Of a stretch of 64,000 bases of DNA, positions 54,758-63,544 are shown piece by piece (within the stretch, counting starts at the first letter, position 1; each line of letters opens with the position of its first letter). A program made the position numbers and the translations under genes. The stretch is from Quadrisphaera granulorum (lineage in GTDB: Bacteria > Actinomycetota > Actinomycetes > Actinomycetales > Quadrisphaeraceae). The DNA lies in NCBI RefSeq assembly GCF_003149145.1, contig NZ_QGDQ01000003.1, positions 1 through 64,000 of the forward strand. The letters are read 5' to 3'. The notes beneath the pieces were generated by a model. It made no database searches and was not told the DNA's origin. It saw nothing but the letters and a program-made list of their open reading frames with translations.

Positions 54758-56176
54758 TCAGCCATCCTGCGCCGCCGCCCGCGCGAGCGCCGCGACGGCC
54801 CCGCGCAGCTGGTCGAGCGTCGCCGGGCCGTAGCCGAGCACCACCGCGGGCGGCAGGTCGGCGCGCGCCACCGCGTACGCCGTGAGGTCGGCCACCAGGT
54901 ACCCGTCCGCCGCGAGCGCGGCTACCACGGCCGCCGCGTCCGCACCGTCGGGCAGCTCCACCACCACGTGCAGCCCGGCCGCCGCGCCCCGGGCACGCAG
55001 ATGCGGGTACTCGGCGACCAGCGCCTGCAGGTGCGCGCGCCGGTGGGCAGCGTCGCGCCGCGCCCTGGCGACCTGACGCTGCAGGCCGCCACCGGCCAGG
55101 TAGGTGGCCATAGCTGTCTGCAACGTTCCGCCCACCGGGACACCGAGATCGACCCGGACCGCCTCCAGTTCGGCGCGCAGCGGCGGCGGGGCCAGCAGGT
55201 AGCCCGCGCGCAGCCACGGCGAGAGCACCTTCGAGAACGTGCCGACATGCACCACGCGGCTCGGGTCCAGAGACGCCAGCGCCGGCAAGGGGGCTGCTCC
55301 GTAGCGGAACTCGCCGTCGTAGTCGTCTTCGATGACGACGGCGCCCGCCTCCCGCGCCCACCGCAGCATCGCGACCCGGCGCTCCAGCGGGAGCACGCCG
55401 CCCCACGGGTACTGGTGGCTCGGCGTGACCAGCACCGCGTCGGCGCTGGCGGGGAGCTGGTCGACGAGCAGGCCGTCGTCGTCGACATCCACCGGCAGCA
55501 GCTGCGCGCCGACCCGCCGCAGGCACCGAGCGGCGGAGGGATAGCCCGGGTCTTCGACGACGACGCGCAGCGGGGCGCCGTCGGGGTGGCGCTGAGCGCG
55601 TAGAGCGTGCGCCACCAGGGCCAGGCCGTCGCTGGTGCCCGCGGTGACGACGACGCCGGCCGGGTCCGCAGCGATCCCGCGCGCAGCGCGCAAGTGCGCC
55701 GCGACCTGCTCTCGCAGCGCAGGCAGGCCGGCGAGCGGGGGTTCGCTGTCGGGGACGGCGGCGAGGACGGCGGAGCGCCAGGCGCTGCGCCAGGCGGCGT
55801 CGGCCAGGCGCGAGGCGTCGGGACGGCCCGGGCGCAGATCGGCGGCAGCGCGGACCGCCATGGGCTGCCGCGGCGCCGACCGCGCGACGGGGGGCGCGGC
55901 GGGAAGGGCACCGACGTGCGTGCTGACGCGCGTGCCGCTGCCGTGACGAGCTTCGAGGAAGCCCTCCCCCACCAGCTGCTCGTAGGCGGCGGTGACCGTG
56001 GCCCGCGAGACACCGAGCTGCTCGGCCAGGCGGCGGGTGGCAGGGACCGGACCACCGGGTGGCAGGCGGTGGTCGAGGACGGCGGCGCGCAGGGCACTCG
56101 CGAGCTGGACCTGCAGGGGCGAGCGGTCCGTGCGGTCGAGGGCGAGGGGCAGGTCGAGGTCGGTGGCGGTCCGCAC
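54758..56176 (-). CDS. MocR-family (GntR-aminotransferase) transcriptional regulator
   Basis: A 472-residue regulator. GntR winged helix (~15-80, ATRRLAEQLGVSRATVTAAYEQL) fused to a type I aminotransferase fold (~110-470) with the PLP-Lys in VHVGTFSKVLSPWLRAGY. MocR proteins use PLP or derivatives as effectors; PdxR-type ones control vitamin B6 genes. GTG 56176 follows a GGAGGAGA site. Divergent from a flavin-binding PNPOx-like gene, with operator-like repeats between. Confidence 0.92.
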   Translation of the reverse strand: MRTATDLDLPLALDRTDRSPLQVQLASALRAAVLDHRLPPGGPVPATRRLAEQLGVSRATVTAAYEQLVGEGFLEARHGSGTRVSTHVGALPAAPPVARSAPRQPMAVRAAADLRPGRPDASRLADAAWRSAWRSAVLAAVPDSEPPLAGLPALREQVAAHLRAARGIAADPAGVVVTAGTSDGLALVAHALRAQRHPDGAPLRVVVEDPGYPSAARCLRRVGAQLLPVDVDDDGLLVDQLPASADAVLVTPSHQYPWGGVLPLERRVAMLRWAREAGAVVIEDDYDGEFRYGAAPLPALASLDPSRVVHVGTFSKVLSPWLRAGYLLAPPPLRAELEAVRVDLGVPVGGTLQTAMATYLAGGGLQRQVARARRDAAHRRAHLQALVAEYPHLRARGAAAGLHVVVELPDGADAAAVVAALAADGYLVADLTAYAVARADLPPAVVLGYGPATLDQLRGAVAALARAAAQDG

Positions 56177-56216
56177 GGCTCTCCTCCAGACAGGGTGCGT
56201 CCTCGCGAACAGACAG

Positions 56217-56266
56217 CAGTGGACTGCCCGTTAGACGCTCCAGTGGACTGATCACCCGGTCCACTC
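56217..56266. promoter_or_regulatory. Candidate MocR operator repeats
   Basis: CAGTGGACTG occurs as direct repeats at 56217-56226 and 56241-56250 (24 bp apart), followed by the inverted GGTCCACT at 56259-56266. Two direct repeats plus one inverted copy between divergent genes is the known layout of MocR/PdxR binding sites. Confidence 0.7.
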
Positions 56267-56284
56267 AGGGACCACTCTGCTCCT

Positions 56285-57010
56285 GTGACCACCCCCTCCG
56301 CCACCACCGAGCCCTCGTCGGCGCCACTCGCCCCGCTGCAGACGACCGACCGGACACGCTTCACCCGCTACGGCCACCGGCAGGTCACCGACCGCGCGGC
56401 GCTGCACGACGTGCTCGACAGCGCGCTCGTGGCGCACGTCGCCGTCGTGCGGGAGACACCCACGCCGGCCGCCGTCGTCCTGCCCATCGCCTCTGCCCGC
56501 GACGGCGAGTCCCTGCTGCTGCACGGCTCCACCGGCGGCGGGCTGCTGCGGGCCGCGACGACGGGCGCCACCGTCACGGCGACGGTGACCGTGCTCGACG
56601 GGGTCGTCTACGCCCGCACGGTGTTCGACAGCTCCATGAACTATCGCTGCGCCGTGATCTACGGCGTGCCGACGGTGGTACCGGACGACGAGAAGGAGGA
56701 GGCGCTGCGCGTGCTGTCCGAGCACCTCATGCCGGGTCGCTGGGCGGAGGTGCGCCGGCCGACGCGGCGCGAGCTGGCCGCGACGCTGGTGCTGCGGCTC
56801 CCACTGGAGGAGGCCAGCGTCAAGGTGCGGGCCGCGGGGGCGAGCGAGGACGGCGAGGAGGACCCGGCCGCGTGGGCCGGGGTGCTGCCGCTGCACACGG
56901 CAGTAGGCGCCCCCAGGACCGGGGACGACGTGCCGGCCGGCGTCCCGGTGCCTGCGAGCGTGACCACCGGTGCGCAGCGCCTCGCCGGATGGCTGCCGCC
57001 CTACCGCTGA
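56285..57010 (+). CDS. Pyridoxamine-phosphate-oxidase-like flavin-binding protein
   Basis: A 241-residue split-barrel flavoprotein (pyridox_ox_2/FMN-binding). It has TRYGHRQVTDRAALHDVLDS, VVLPIASARDGESLLLHGS, a ...GGGLLRAATTGATV strand, and VFDSSMNYRCAVIYG. Members reduce or oxidise small substrates or bind F420/heme. As the divergent neighbour of the MocR regulator, it may act on a B6-like or amine compound (inference). GTG 56285 is the start. Confidence 0.85.
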   Translation: MTTPSATTEPSSAPLAPLQTTDRTRFTRYGHRQVTDRAALHDVLDSALVAHVAVVRETPTPAAVVLPIASARDGESLLLHGSTGGGLLRAATTGATVTATVTVLDGVVYARTVFDSSMNYRCAVIYGVPTVVPDDEKEEALRVLSEHLMPGRWAEVRRPTRRELAATLVLRLPLEEASVKVRAAGASEDGEEDPAAWAGVLPLHTAVGAPRTGDDVPAGVPVPASVTTGAQRLAGWLPPYR

Positions 57011-57035
57011 CCCGCCGGCACCCTCCCCCTCTTCT

Positions 57036-57102
57036 CGCACTTTCCGCGGCAAGTGCGCCACCGCGGCCGCGGGAACCGCACTTGCCGCGGAAAGTGCGAG
57101 AG
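57036..57102. terminator. Family C inverted pair
   Basis: CGCACTTTCCGCGGCAAGTG+CG (57036-57057) faces CGCACTTGCCGCGGAAAGTG+CG (57077-57098), with flanks CTTCT / AGAG extending the stem. It follows the PNPOx-like gene by ~25 bp. Confidence 0.85.
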
Positions 57103-57235
57103 GGGGTGGGCAAGGGGCGGCCTCCGGCGACGACCTCGCCGGGCACCCGTGCCCTGCTCCGCGAGCGCAGATCGGAGTTGTCTCTCCTCATCGCCACCGG
57201 CACCCCGCCGGGGCAGGGACACCGAGGAGAACGCC

Positions 57236-57964
57236 ATGAACACCACCGCCACGTCCGCTGCAGTCGCCAGCACCGCTACCGCTCCCCGACGCGGTCTGCG
57301 CGCCCGCCTGGTCCGCGCCGGCGCCGTCGCCACTCTCCTCACCCTGCCCCTCGGCGTCGGCGGGGTCGCCCTCGCCGGGGCCGCCAGCGCCGCTCAAGCC
57401 AAGACCGTGCACACCAGCGACGGGCGGGCCATCGACGCCCTGGGCGGCAAGCACTTCGACGGCTTCGGTGAGGACGGCAGCTACGACCAGCACGCCCAGG
57501 CCGTGTGGAGCGCCGCCGGTGAGCGGTTCACCGAGACCAAGCACAACGGCTGCAACCCCTACACCTACGTCACGTCCGTGAAGAAGGCCGACCCGAAGTG
57601 CCCCGGGGCTCAGGCCAAGAACGACTGGAACAAGGACTTCCTGCGTTTCGCCCTGGCGAACTCTGGCTTCAAGACCTGGTACATGGACGACTCCGACCTG
57701 GAGTCCTACAAGGACATGGGCGTCGTGACCTCCCTCGCAGAAGACCCCGACTACGTGCCCGAAATCGGTGACGTCATCGTGTGGACCAACGGCGACGACA
57801 GCCGCTTCACCGTGGGCATCGTGCTGGAGGCCAGGAGCGCCTCCAAGGTGAAGGTGACCGTGGGCGACCTCAACGACAAGGTCACCACGAAGTGGATCAA
57901 CCCTGCGACCTTCACGATCAAGGGCCAGCCCGTCGAGGGCTACATCAGCCTCGACACCCCCTGA
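57236..57964 (+). CDS. Secreted CHAP-like protein lacking catalytic residues
   Basis: A 242-residue protein with a signal peptide ending near AGAASAAQA (about residue 55). The mature part resembles CHAP peptidoglycan amidases: KNDWNKDFLRFALANSGF aligns with the catalytic-Cys helix, VPEIGDVIVWTN with the family's GDVVVF strand, and FTVGIVLEA with the HVGIV strand. The catalytic Cys position is Asn132 and the His position is Thr192, so it should be non-hydrolytic. Cys106 and Cys122 may form a disulfide. It may bind cell-wall material or act as an inhibitor/effector (speculative). ATG 57236 has a GAGGAG site. Confidence 0.68.
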   Translation: MNTTATSAAVASTATAPRRGLRARLVRAGAVATLLTLPLGVGGVALAGAASAAQAKTVHTSDGRAIDALGGKHFDGFGEDGSYDQHAQAVWSAAGERFTETKHNGCNPYTYVTSVKKADPKCPGAQAKNDWNKDFLRFALANSGFKTWYMDDSDLESYKDMGVVTSLAEDPDYVPEIGDVIVWTNGDDSRFTVGIVLEARSASKVKVTVGDLNDKVTTKWINPATFTIKGQPVEGYISLDTP

Positions 57965-58004
57965 GCCCCACACTCAGCGGCGGTGAGCCGGCGCCGACAA
58001 GCCG

Positions 58005-58081
58005 GTGACGAGCGACGTGCAGAAGTCCCCCGCGAGGCCTCGACCAGGGCCTCCGGGGGACTTCTGCACGTCCGGCGTCAC
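58005..58081. terminator. Family D inverted repeat
   Basis: GTGACGAGCGACGTGCAGAA+GTCCCCC (58005-58031) and the imperfect complement (58055-58081), in the same family as 14625-14701. Between the convergent CHAP-like gene and the nitrilase gene. Confidence 0.8.
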
Positions 58082-58097
58082 GGACGAACCGGCCTGC

Positions 58098-58916
58098 TCA
58101 GACGGTGGCGGGGCCCGGGTGCAAGTCGAGGCGACGGTCGGCGAGGTAGGGGTTGTCGCGCCGACCGGTTTCGACGGCGGCGGTGTCGACGTCGGCCAGC
58201 AGCAGCGTGCTCGAGGTGACGTCACCGGGCGGCGCTGCGGCGAGCACCTGCCCGCTCGGCGCGACGATGCTGCTCCGCCCGACGAACGCCAGGTCGACCT
58301 CGCGCCCGCAGTGGTTGGCGTACGCGACGTAGACCTGGTTCTCCCACGCACGGGCCCGGATGATGACGTCCGCGACGAACGAGAACGGCTCCATCTGCGC
58401 GGTCGGCACCGTCACGAGGTGCGCCCCCGCTGCGGCGGCGGCGCGCACGGCCTCCGGGAACTCCACGTCGTAGCAGATGAGGACGGCGACCCTCACGCCC
58501 GCGACCTCGAACAGCGACACCGGCCGACTGCCCGGCACGAAGGCATCCCGCTCGTCGGGACCGAACAGGTGCGTCTTGACGTGGCGCCCGAGCAGCGTGC
58601 CGTCGGCGCCGACGAGGACGGCGGTGTTGACCACCTGCCCGTCGATGCGCTCCGGCATCCCGACGAGCAGCGCGATGCCGCGACGGCGGGCCACCTCGGC
58701 GACGGCGGGCACCAGCTCGTCGGCCGCACGGTCGGCCATCGCCGCGGTGCCCTCGACGCCGAGCTCGTAGCCCGTGAGGAACATCTCCGGCGTCAGCAGG
58801 AGCCCCGCGCCAGCGTCGGCGGCCTCCGCCGCGCGCTCGTCGAGCTCGGCGAGGTTGGCGGCGACGTCCCCGAGGACGCCGGCGGACTGCAGGAGCGCGA
58901 GGCGCAGCACGGTCAC
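58098..58916 (-). CDS. Nitrilase-superfamily carbon-nitrogen hydrolase
   Basis: A 272-residue hydrolase. The Glu-Lys-Cys triad is visible in LLTPEMFLTGY, RHVKTHLFGPDE and VLICYDVEFPE. RARAWENQVYVAYANHCG and VGRSSIVAPSG match the aliphatic amidase/beta-ureidopropionase-like branches. It hydrolyses an amide or nitrile C-N bond; the substrate is unknown. GTG 58916 is preferred (GTG 58910 is next); the open frame extends to 58979. Confidence 0.9.
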   Translation of the reverse strand: MTVLRLALLQSAGVLGDVAANLAELDERAAEAADAGAGLLLTPEMFLTGYELGVEGTAAMADRAADELVPAVAEVARRRGIALLVGMPERIDGQVVNTAVLVGADGTLLGRHVKTHLFGPDERDAFVPGSRPVSLFEVAGVRVAVLICYDVEFPEAVRAAAAAGAHLVTVPTAQMEPFSFVADVIIRARAWENQVYVAYANHCGREVDLAFVGRSSIVAPSGQVLAAAPPGDVTSSTLLLADVDTAAVETGRRDNPYLADRRLDLHPGPATV

Positions 58917-59017
58917 CCCGTCATCCTGCCCGGCGATGGACCCGCGAGCACAGGCGTGCGCCCGGAAACGGGCTGACACGCCCCGCCCGCGGGCGCAGTG
59001 TCAGGACCGTGGACACC

Positions 59018-59057
59018 GTCAGGTCCTGAAGGCCGCATCCGGCCTCCAGGACCTGAC
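59018..59057 (-). terminator. Terminator hairpin of pcrA
   Basis: GTCAGGTCCTGAAGGCC (59018-59034) / GGCCTCCAGGACCTGAC (59041-59057), 17-bp stem with one mismatch, beginning 14 bp past the pcrA stop. A partial third copy (GTGTCAGGACC) lies just before it. Confidence 0.78.
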
Positions 59058-59070
59058 AGTGCGGCGGGAG

Positions 59071-61521
59071 TCAGAGCTTCTGGACGGGGGCGTAGCGCAG
59101 CAGCAGACGCTTGGTGCCCTCGCTGCGGAAGTCGACGTGGGCCATGGTCTTGTCGCCGGTGCCCTCGACGGCCACGACCGTGCCCATGCCGAAGGAGTCG
59201 TGGGTGACCCGGTCACCCACGGCCAGCGAGATGACCGGCCGCGAACCTGCTGTCCGCACCCCCGGCGTGCCCGCGAGCTTCGCCTGGGCCGAGGAGTGGC
59301 TATTGCCGTAGCCGCCGGAGTTGTACGTCGAACCGCCGCGACCACCACTGCCGCCGCCGCCCCACCCGGAGGAGCCCGACGCCTCGGCACGCTCCCAGCG
59401 GACCAGCTCGTGCGGGATCTCGTCGAGGAAGCGCGACGGCGGGAAGTACTGCGGCTGCCCCCACGCGCTGCGCGACGCGGCGCGCGAGATCCGCAGGTAC
59501 TGGCGAGCGCGGGTGATGCCCACGTACGCCAGTCGCCGCTCCTCGGCCAGCTCGTCGTCGTCGGCGAGCGACCTCTGGTGCGGGAAGGTCCCGTCTTCCA
59601 GACCGGTGAGGAAGACGACGGGGAACTCCAGGCCCTTCGCGGTGTGGAGCGTCATGAGCGTGACGACTCCTGAATCTTCACCAGCCTCCTCGTCGGCACC
59701 GTCGGCCACGGCGGAGCCGGGGATCTGGTCGGCGTCGGCCACCAGCGAGACCGTCTCGAGGAAGTCGGCGAGCGTCCCCTCGGGGTTGGCCGTCTCGTAC
59801 TCCGCAGCCACGGCCGAGAGCTCCGCGAGGTTCTCCACGCGGGACTCGTCCTGCGGGTCCAAGCTGGCGCGCAGCTCGGCCAGCAGCCCTGACCTGTCGA
59901 GCACCGCCTCGAGCACCGTGGACGGCCCGGCGCCGCCCTCGACGACGGTGCGCAGCTCGTCCATGAGGTCGGTGAAGCCGCGGATGCACGTCAACGACCG
60001 CGCCGCGATGCCCGGAGCCTCCCCCGCGCGCTCCAGCGCCGCCGGGAAGCCGATGCGCTCGCGGTCGGCCAGGGCCGCGACGCACGCCTCGGCGCGCTCG
60101 CCGATGCCGCGCTTGGGCACGTTGAGGATGCGCCGCAGGCTGACGACGTCGTCCGGGTTGGCCAGCGCCCGCAGGTAGGCGAGCGCGTCGCGCACCTCGC
60201 GGCGCTCGTAGAAGCGCGTGCCGCCGACCACCTTGTACGGCAGGCCGACGCGCACGAACACCTCCTCCAGCGCCCGCGACTGCGCGTTGGTGCGGTAGAA
60301 GACGGCGACGTCGCCGTAGCGCACGCCCTCGTCGTCGACGAGCCTGTCGATCTCGGAGGCGACGAAGGCGGCCTCGTCGTGCTCGGCGTCGGCGACGTAC
60401 CCGACGATCTGCTCGCCCGCGCCCTCCGCCGTCCACAGGTTCTTGGGACGCCGGTCGGTGTTCTTGGCGATGACGGCGTTGGCCGCGGACAGGATCGTCT
60501 GGGTGGAGCGGTAGTTCTGCTCCAGCAGCACGGTCTTGGCGTCGGGGTAGTCCTCCTCGAACTCGACGATGTTGCGGATCGTCGCGCCGCGGAAGGCGTA
60601 GATGGACTGGTCAGCGTCGCCGACGACGGTGAGCTCGGCCTGCGGCACGCCGTCGGGCTGCCCCTCGGGTCCCCACGTCGCGCCCGGGCCGCCGACCAGC
60701 TCGCGCACCAGGGTGTACTGGGCGTGGTTGGTGTCCTGGTACTCGTCGACGAGCACGTGGCGGAACCGCCGGCGGTAGTGCTCGGCGACGGCGGGCACGC
60801 CCTGGAGCACGCGGACCGTGGTCATGATGAGGTCGTCGAAGTCGAGGGCGTTGGCCTGCCGCAGCCGTGCCTGATACAGCCCGTAGACCTCGGCGAGGAT
60901 CCGCTCGGCGTGCGTGCCGTCGGCGGCCTTGGCGGCGTGTGCCTCCGGCGTGACCAGCTCGTTCTTGAGGTTGCTGATCTGCGTGGCCATGGCGCGCGGC
61001 GCATAGCGCTTCGGGTCGAGGTCAAGCTCGCGGACGACGAGCGCCAGCAGGCGGCGCGAGTCGTCGGCGTCGTAGATCGAGAAGGAGGAGCGCAGCCCGG
61101 CGCTCTCCGCCTCGCGGCGCAGGATCCGCACGCAGGCCGAGTGGAACGTGGAGACCCACATCGAGCGGACGGCAGGGCCGACCAGCCCCTCCAGCCGCTC
61201 CTTCATCTCACCGGCGGCCTTGTTCGTGAAGGTGATGGCCAGCACCTGCCCGGGCCGGGCTCCGCGGGCGGCCACGAGGTGGGCGATGCGATGCGTCAGC
61301 ACCCGGGTCTTGCCCGAGCCGGCGCCGGCGACCAACAGCAGCGGCGAGCCCTCGTGGAGCACTCCCTCGCGCTGGGCGGGATTGAGGCCTTCCAGCAGGG
61401 CGGCGGGGTCGATCCGGACCACCGGCCGGTCGACGAGCACGCCGGGCCGGGCGTCGTCGGACGACGAGCCGGCAGGGGTCTGCGGGACCGGAAGGGGGAG
61501 GTCGTCGAAGAGCGTGCTCAT
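59071..61521 (-). CDS. pcrA: ATP-dependent DNA helicase (UvrD/PcrA)
   Basis: An 816-residue superfamily 1 helicase (3'-5'), acting in repair, replication restart and mismatch processing. Motif I is GAGSGKT (66-72); motif II VDEYQDTN, motif III GDADQSIYAFRGA, motif IV LLEQNYRST, motif V VTLMTLHTAKGLEFPVVFL and motif VI AYVGITRARQYL follow. The C-terminal tail has a Gly/Ser-rich linker (SSGWGGGGSGGRGG) and a Tudor-like GDRVTHDSFGMGTVV end that binds RNA polymerase in PcrA. Confidence 0.96.
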   Translation of the reverse strand: MSTLFDDLPLPVPQTPAGSSSDDARPGVLVDRPVVRIDPAALLEGLNPAQREGVLHEGSPLLLVAGAGSGKTRVLTHRIAHLVAARGARPGQVLAITFTNKAAGEMKERLEGLVGPAVRSMWVSTFHSACVRILRREAESAGLRSSFSIYDADDSRRLLALVVRELDLDPKRYAPRAMATQISNLKNELVTPEAHAAKAADGTHAERILAEVYGLYQARLRQANALDFDDLIMTTVRVLQGVPAVAEHYRRRFRHVLVDEYQDTNHAQYTLVRELVGGPGATWGPEGQPDGVPQAELTVVGDADQSIYAFRGATIRNIVEFEEDYPDAKTVLLEQNYRSTQTILSAANAVIAKNTDRRPKNLWTAEGAGEQIVGYVADAEHDEAAFVASEIDRLVDDEGVRYGDVAVFYRTNAQSRALEEVFVRVGLPYKVVGGTRFYERREVRDALAYLRALANPDDVVSLRRILNVPKRGIGERAEACVAALADRERIGFPAALERAGEAPGIAARSLTCIRGFTDLMDELRTVVEGGAGPSTVLEAVLDRSGLLAELRASLDPQDESRVENLAELSAVAAEYETANPEGTLADFLETVSLVADADQIPGSAVADGADEEAGEDSGVVTLMTLHTAKGLEFPVVFLTGLEDGTFPHQRSLADDDELAEERRLAYVGITRARQYLRISRAASRSAWGQPQYFPPSRFLDEIPHELVRWERAEASGSSGWGGGGSGGRGGSTYNSGGYGNSHSSAQAKLAGTPGVRTAGSRPVISLAVGDRVTHDSFGMGTVVAVEGTGDKTMAHVDFRSEGTKRLLLRYAPVQKL

Positions 61522-61584
61522 CGTCCAAGGAGCCTACGTCCGACCACCGACACCCGGCTCCCTGCGACGGCGACCCGTGGACGC

Positions 61585-61636
61585 CAGCAGGGTGGCGGGC
61601 GCCCATGATCACGGTGATCATGGGCGTCCGCCGCTG
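61585..61636. repeat. Family A inverted pair upstream of pcrA
   Basis: CAGCAGGGTGGCGGGCGCCC+ATGATCAC (61585-61612) faces GGTGATCATGGGCGTCCGCC+GCTG (61613-61636), head-to-head with no loop. It is ~65 bp upstream of the pcrA start and just after the stop of the 5'-nucleotidase gene (61640), which it probably terminates. Confidence 0.83.
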
Positions 61637-61639
61637 CGG

Positions 61640-63454
61640 TCAGAGCTGGGTGATGCGGCCGGTTCCCGCCTCCGGGTACTGCGCCGCGGTCACGGTGCCC
61701 CCGAGGTCGTCGCGCAGGTACGTCTGCAGCGCCTGCTGCTGCGTGGTGGGCAGCACCTCGAAGGCCGCTCCGTCGAACGCGTCGTAGCCGTCGCTGCCGC
61801 GCAGCAGGAAGTCGATCGACGCCACGGAGATCGTGCCGTCGAGCACCCGCTGCCCGCCGACCACCACCGGTGTGCCGTCGGCCAGCGTCAGGGTCTGCAC
61901 CCGCGCACCGGCCGGCGCGTCCGGGTCGGCGGTGTAGGAGAAGCCCGCCACCTGCGCAAACGACCCCGCCCCGGCACCCGCACCGTGGTCGACGGCGGCC
62001 ACGAACGCCGCCACCGGCAGCTCCGGCGCCACCGCCACGAAGTTGGCGAACGGCGTGACGTCGTAGGTGTCCAGCGCGGACACGTCGCCGACGGGCAGCA
62101 CGGAGTCGTTGCGGATGCCGCCCCCGTTCTGCAGCGCCACCACCGGCGGCTCGATCCCCGCTGCCTCGGCACCGGCGCGCCCGGCCGCCAGCAGCGAGTC
62201 GGCCACGAGCGAGCCCAGCCCCGTCTCCCGCGAGCGCACCGCGTCGCGCCGTCCATCCAGCGGAACCTCGCTGCGGGCCACCACCTGCGAGGCGAGTCCG
62301 TCGACGTAGGCCGCCACCGGCTCCTCCACCTCGGCGACGACGTCGGGGTCGGGCGTCACCGCGTCCGGCCCGGTGGACGTCACGGGCACCGGACGGCTGG
62401 CGACGTCGTCGACGGCCACGAGCCTGCCTTCGGCGTCGAAGTCGACCACGAGCTGACCGACGTAGCGGTACAGCCCGCTCGTGGTGACCACGGGCACCCG
62501 GGCGCCGTCGGCGGCCCCCACCACCGTCGGGTACGCCAGCGGCGCGCCCGCGGCGTCGGTGCTCACCTCGTCGCCGGGCAGCAGCGCGTCGCCCGGGGAC
62601 GCCATGACTTCCCCGCCACCGGCGGACACGACGACGTCGACCCCGCGCAGCTGCGGCACGAGCGCGACCTCGTTGTCGACGTCCTGCAGGTGCGAGACGA
62701 GCACGATCTTGGTCACGCCGTCCGCCTCGAGCGCGGCGGCCTGGGCGTTGGCGATGTCGGCGAGATCCGGGTCGACGCGGACCTCACCGAGGCTCGTGAG
62801 CTCGGGCAGCTCCGGCGTCGTGAGGCCGATGACGCCGAACCGCTCCCCCGCGGACTCGACGACGGTGGACGCGACGACGGTGCCGTCATCCGCCTCGGCC
62901 TGCAGGCGGGGCTCGCCGGACAGGTCGAGGTTGGCGGCCACGAAGGGGGTCTCGTCACTGACGGCGTCGAGGTAGTCGGCGAGGAAGTCGGGCGTGAGGT
63001 CGAAGTCGTGGTTGCCGATGGCGCTGGCGTCGAAGCCCGCGGCGTCGAACGCGAGCGCGTCGTACAGCTCGCCGGTGCCGTCCAGGCGGCTCGCGTCGAG
63101 CTGGGGCCCGGGCAGGAAGAGGTCTCCGCCGGCGAGGGTGAGCACGGGGCCCCGGGCCTCCGCTGCGGCCCGCTGGCGCTCGACCAGGGAGACGAAGCGG
63201 GCGGCACCCGCCTGCTCCGCGCCGGACTCGTCGGTCTCGGGCAGGAGCGCGGACTCGAGGTCGTTGGCGTGCAGCAGGGTCAGCCGCACCCCGCCCTCGG
63301 CGGGGACGGGCGCCGGCTGCTGGGGCGCCACGGGGACGACGGGGACGACGGGTGCTGCAGTGTCAGCGGCCCAGGCTGCGCCTGCGGACCCGAGCACGAG
63401 GGCTGTGGCGGCGAGGGCGGCGGAGGCCGAGGAAGCGCGTCGCGAAGCGGTCAC
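61640..63454 (-). CDS. Secreted 5'-nucleotidase/2',3'-cyclic phosphodiesterase
   Basis: A 604-residue exported phosphoesterase. Signal peptide cleaves near GSAGAAWA. Calcineurin-like motifs are LLHANDLES (metal-site DxH appears as AND), GGDLFLPGP, GNHDFDLTPD, VLVSHLQDVDN and SAGGGE; the C-terminal substrate domain has NGGGIRNDS and FLLRGSDGYDAF. It dephosphorylates nucleotides outside the cell. GTG 63454 gives the best signal peptide; the frame is open to ATG 63529. Confidence 0.9.
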   Translation of the reverse strand: MTASRRASSASAALAATALVLGSAGAAWAADTAAPVVPVVPVAPQQPAPVPAEGGVRLTLLHANDLESALLPETDESGAEQAGAARFVSLVERQRAAAEARGPVLTLAGGDLFLPGPQLDASRLDGTGELYDALAFDAAGFDASAIGNHDFDLTPDFLADYLDAVSDETPFVAANLDLSGEPRLQAEADDGTVVASTVVESAGERFGVIGLTTPELPELTSLGEVRVDPDLADIANAQAAALEADGVTKIVLVSHLQDVDNEVALVPQLRGVDVVVSAGGGEVMASPGDALLPGDEVSTDAAGAPLAYPTVVGAADGARVPVVTTSGLYRYVGQLVVDFDAEGRLVAVDDVASRPVPVTSTGPDAVTPDPDVVAEVEEPVAAYVDGLASQVVARSEVPLDGRRDAVRSRETGLGSLVADSLLAAGRAGAEAAGIEPPVVALQNGGGIRNDSVLPVGDVSALDTYDVTPFANFVAVAPELPVAAFVAAVDHGAGAGAGSFAQVAGFSYTADPDAPAGARVQTLTLADGTPVVVGGQRVLDGTISVASIDFLLRGSDGYDAFDGAAFEVLPTTQQQALQTYLRDDLGGTVTAAQYPEAGTGRITQL

Positions 63455-63544
63455 AAACCGGACGATACGGACATTCCCTGCGGAACGGGAAGCCGAGACC
63501 TTGACGGTTGATGACGCTTCCTTGACCATCCGTCGACACGACCA

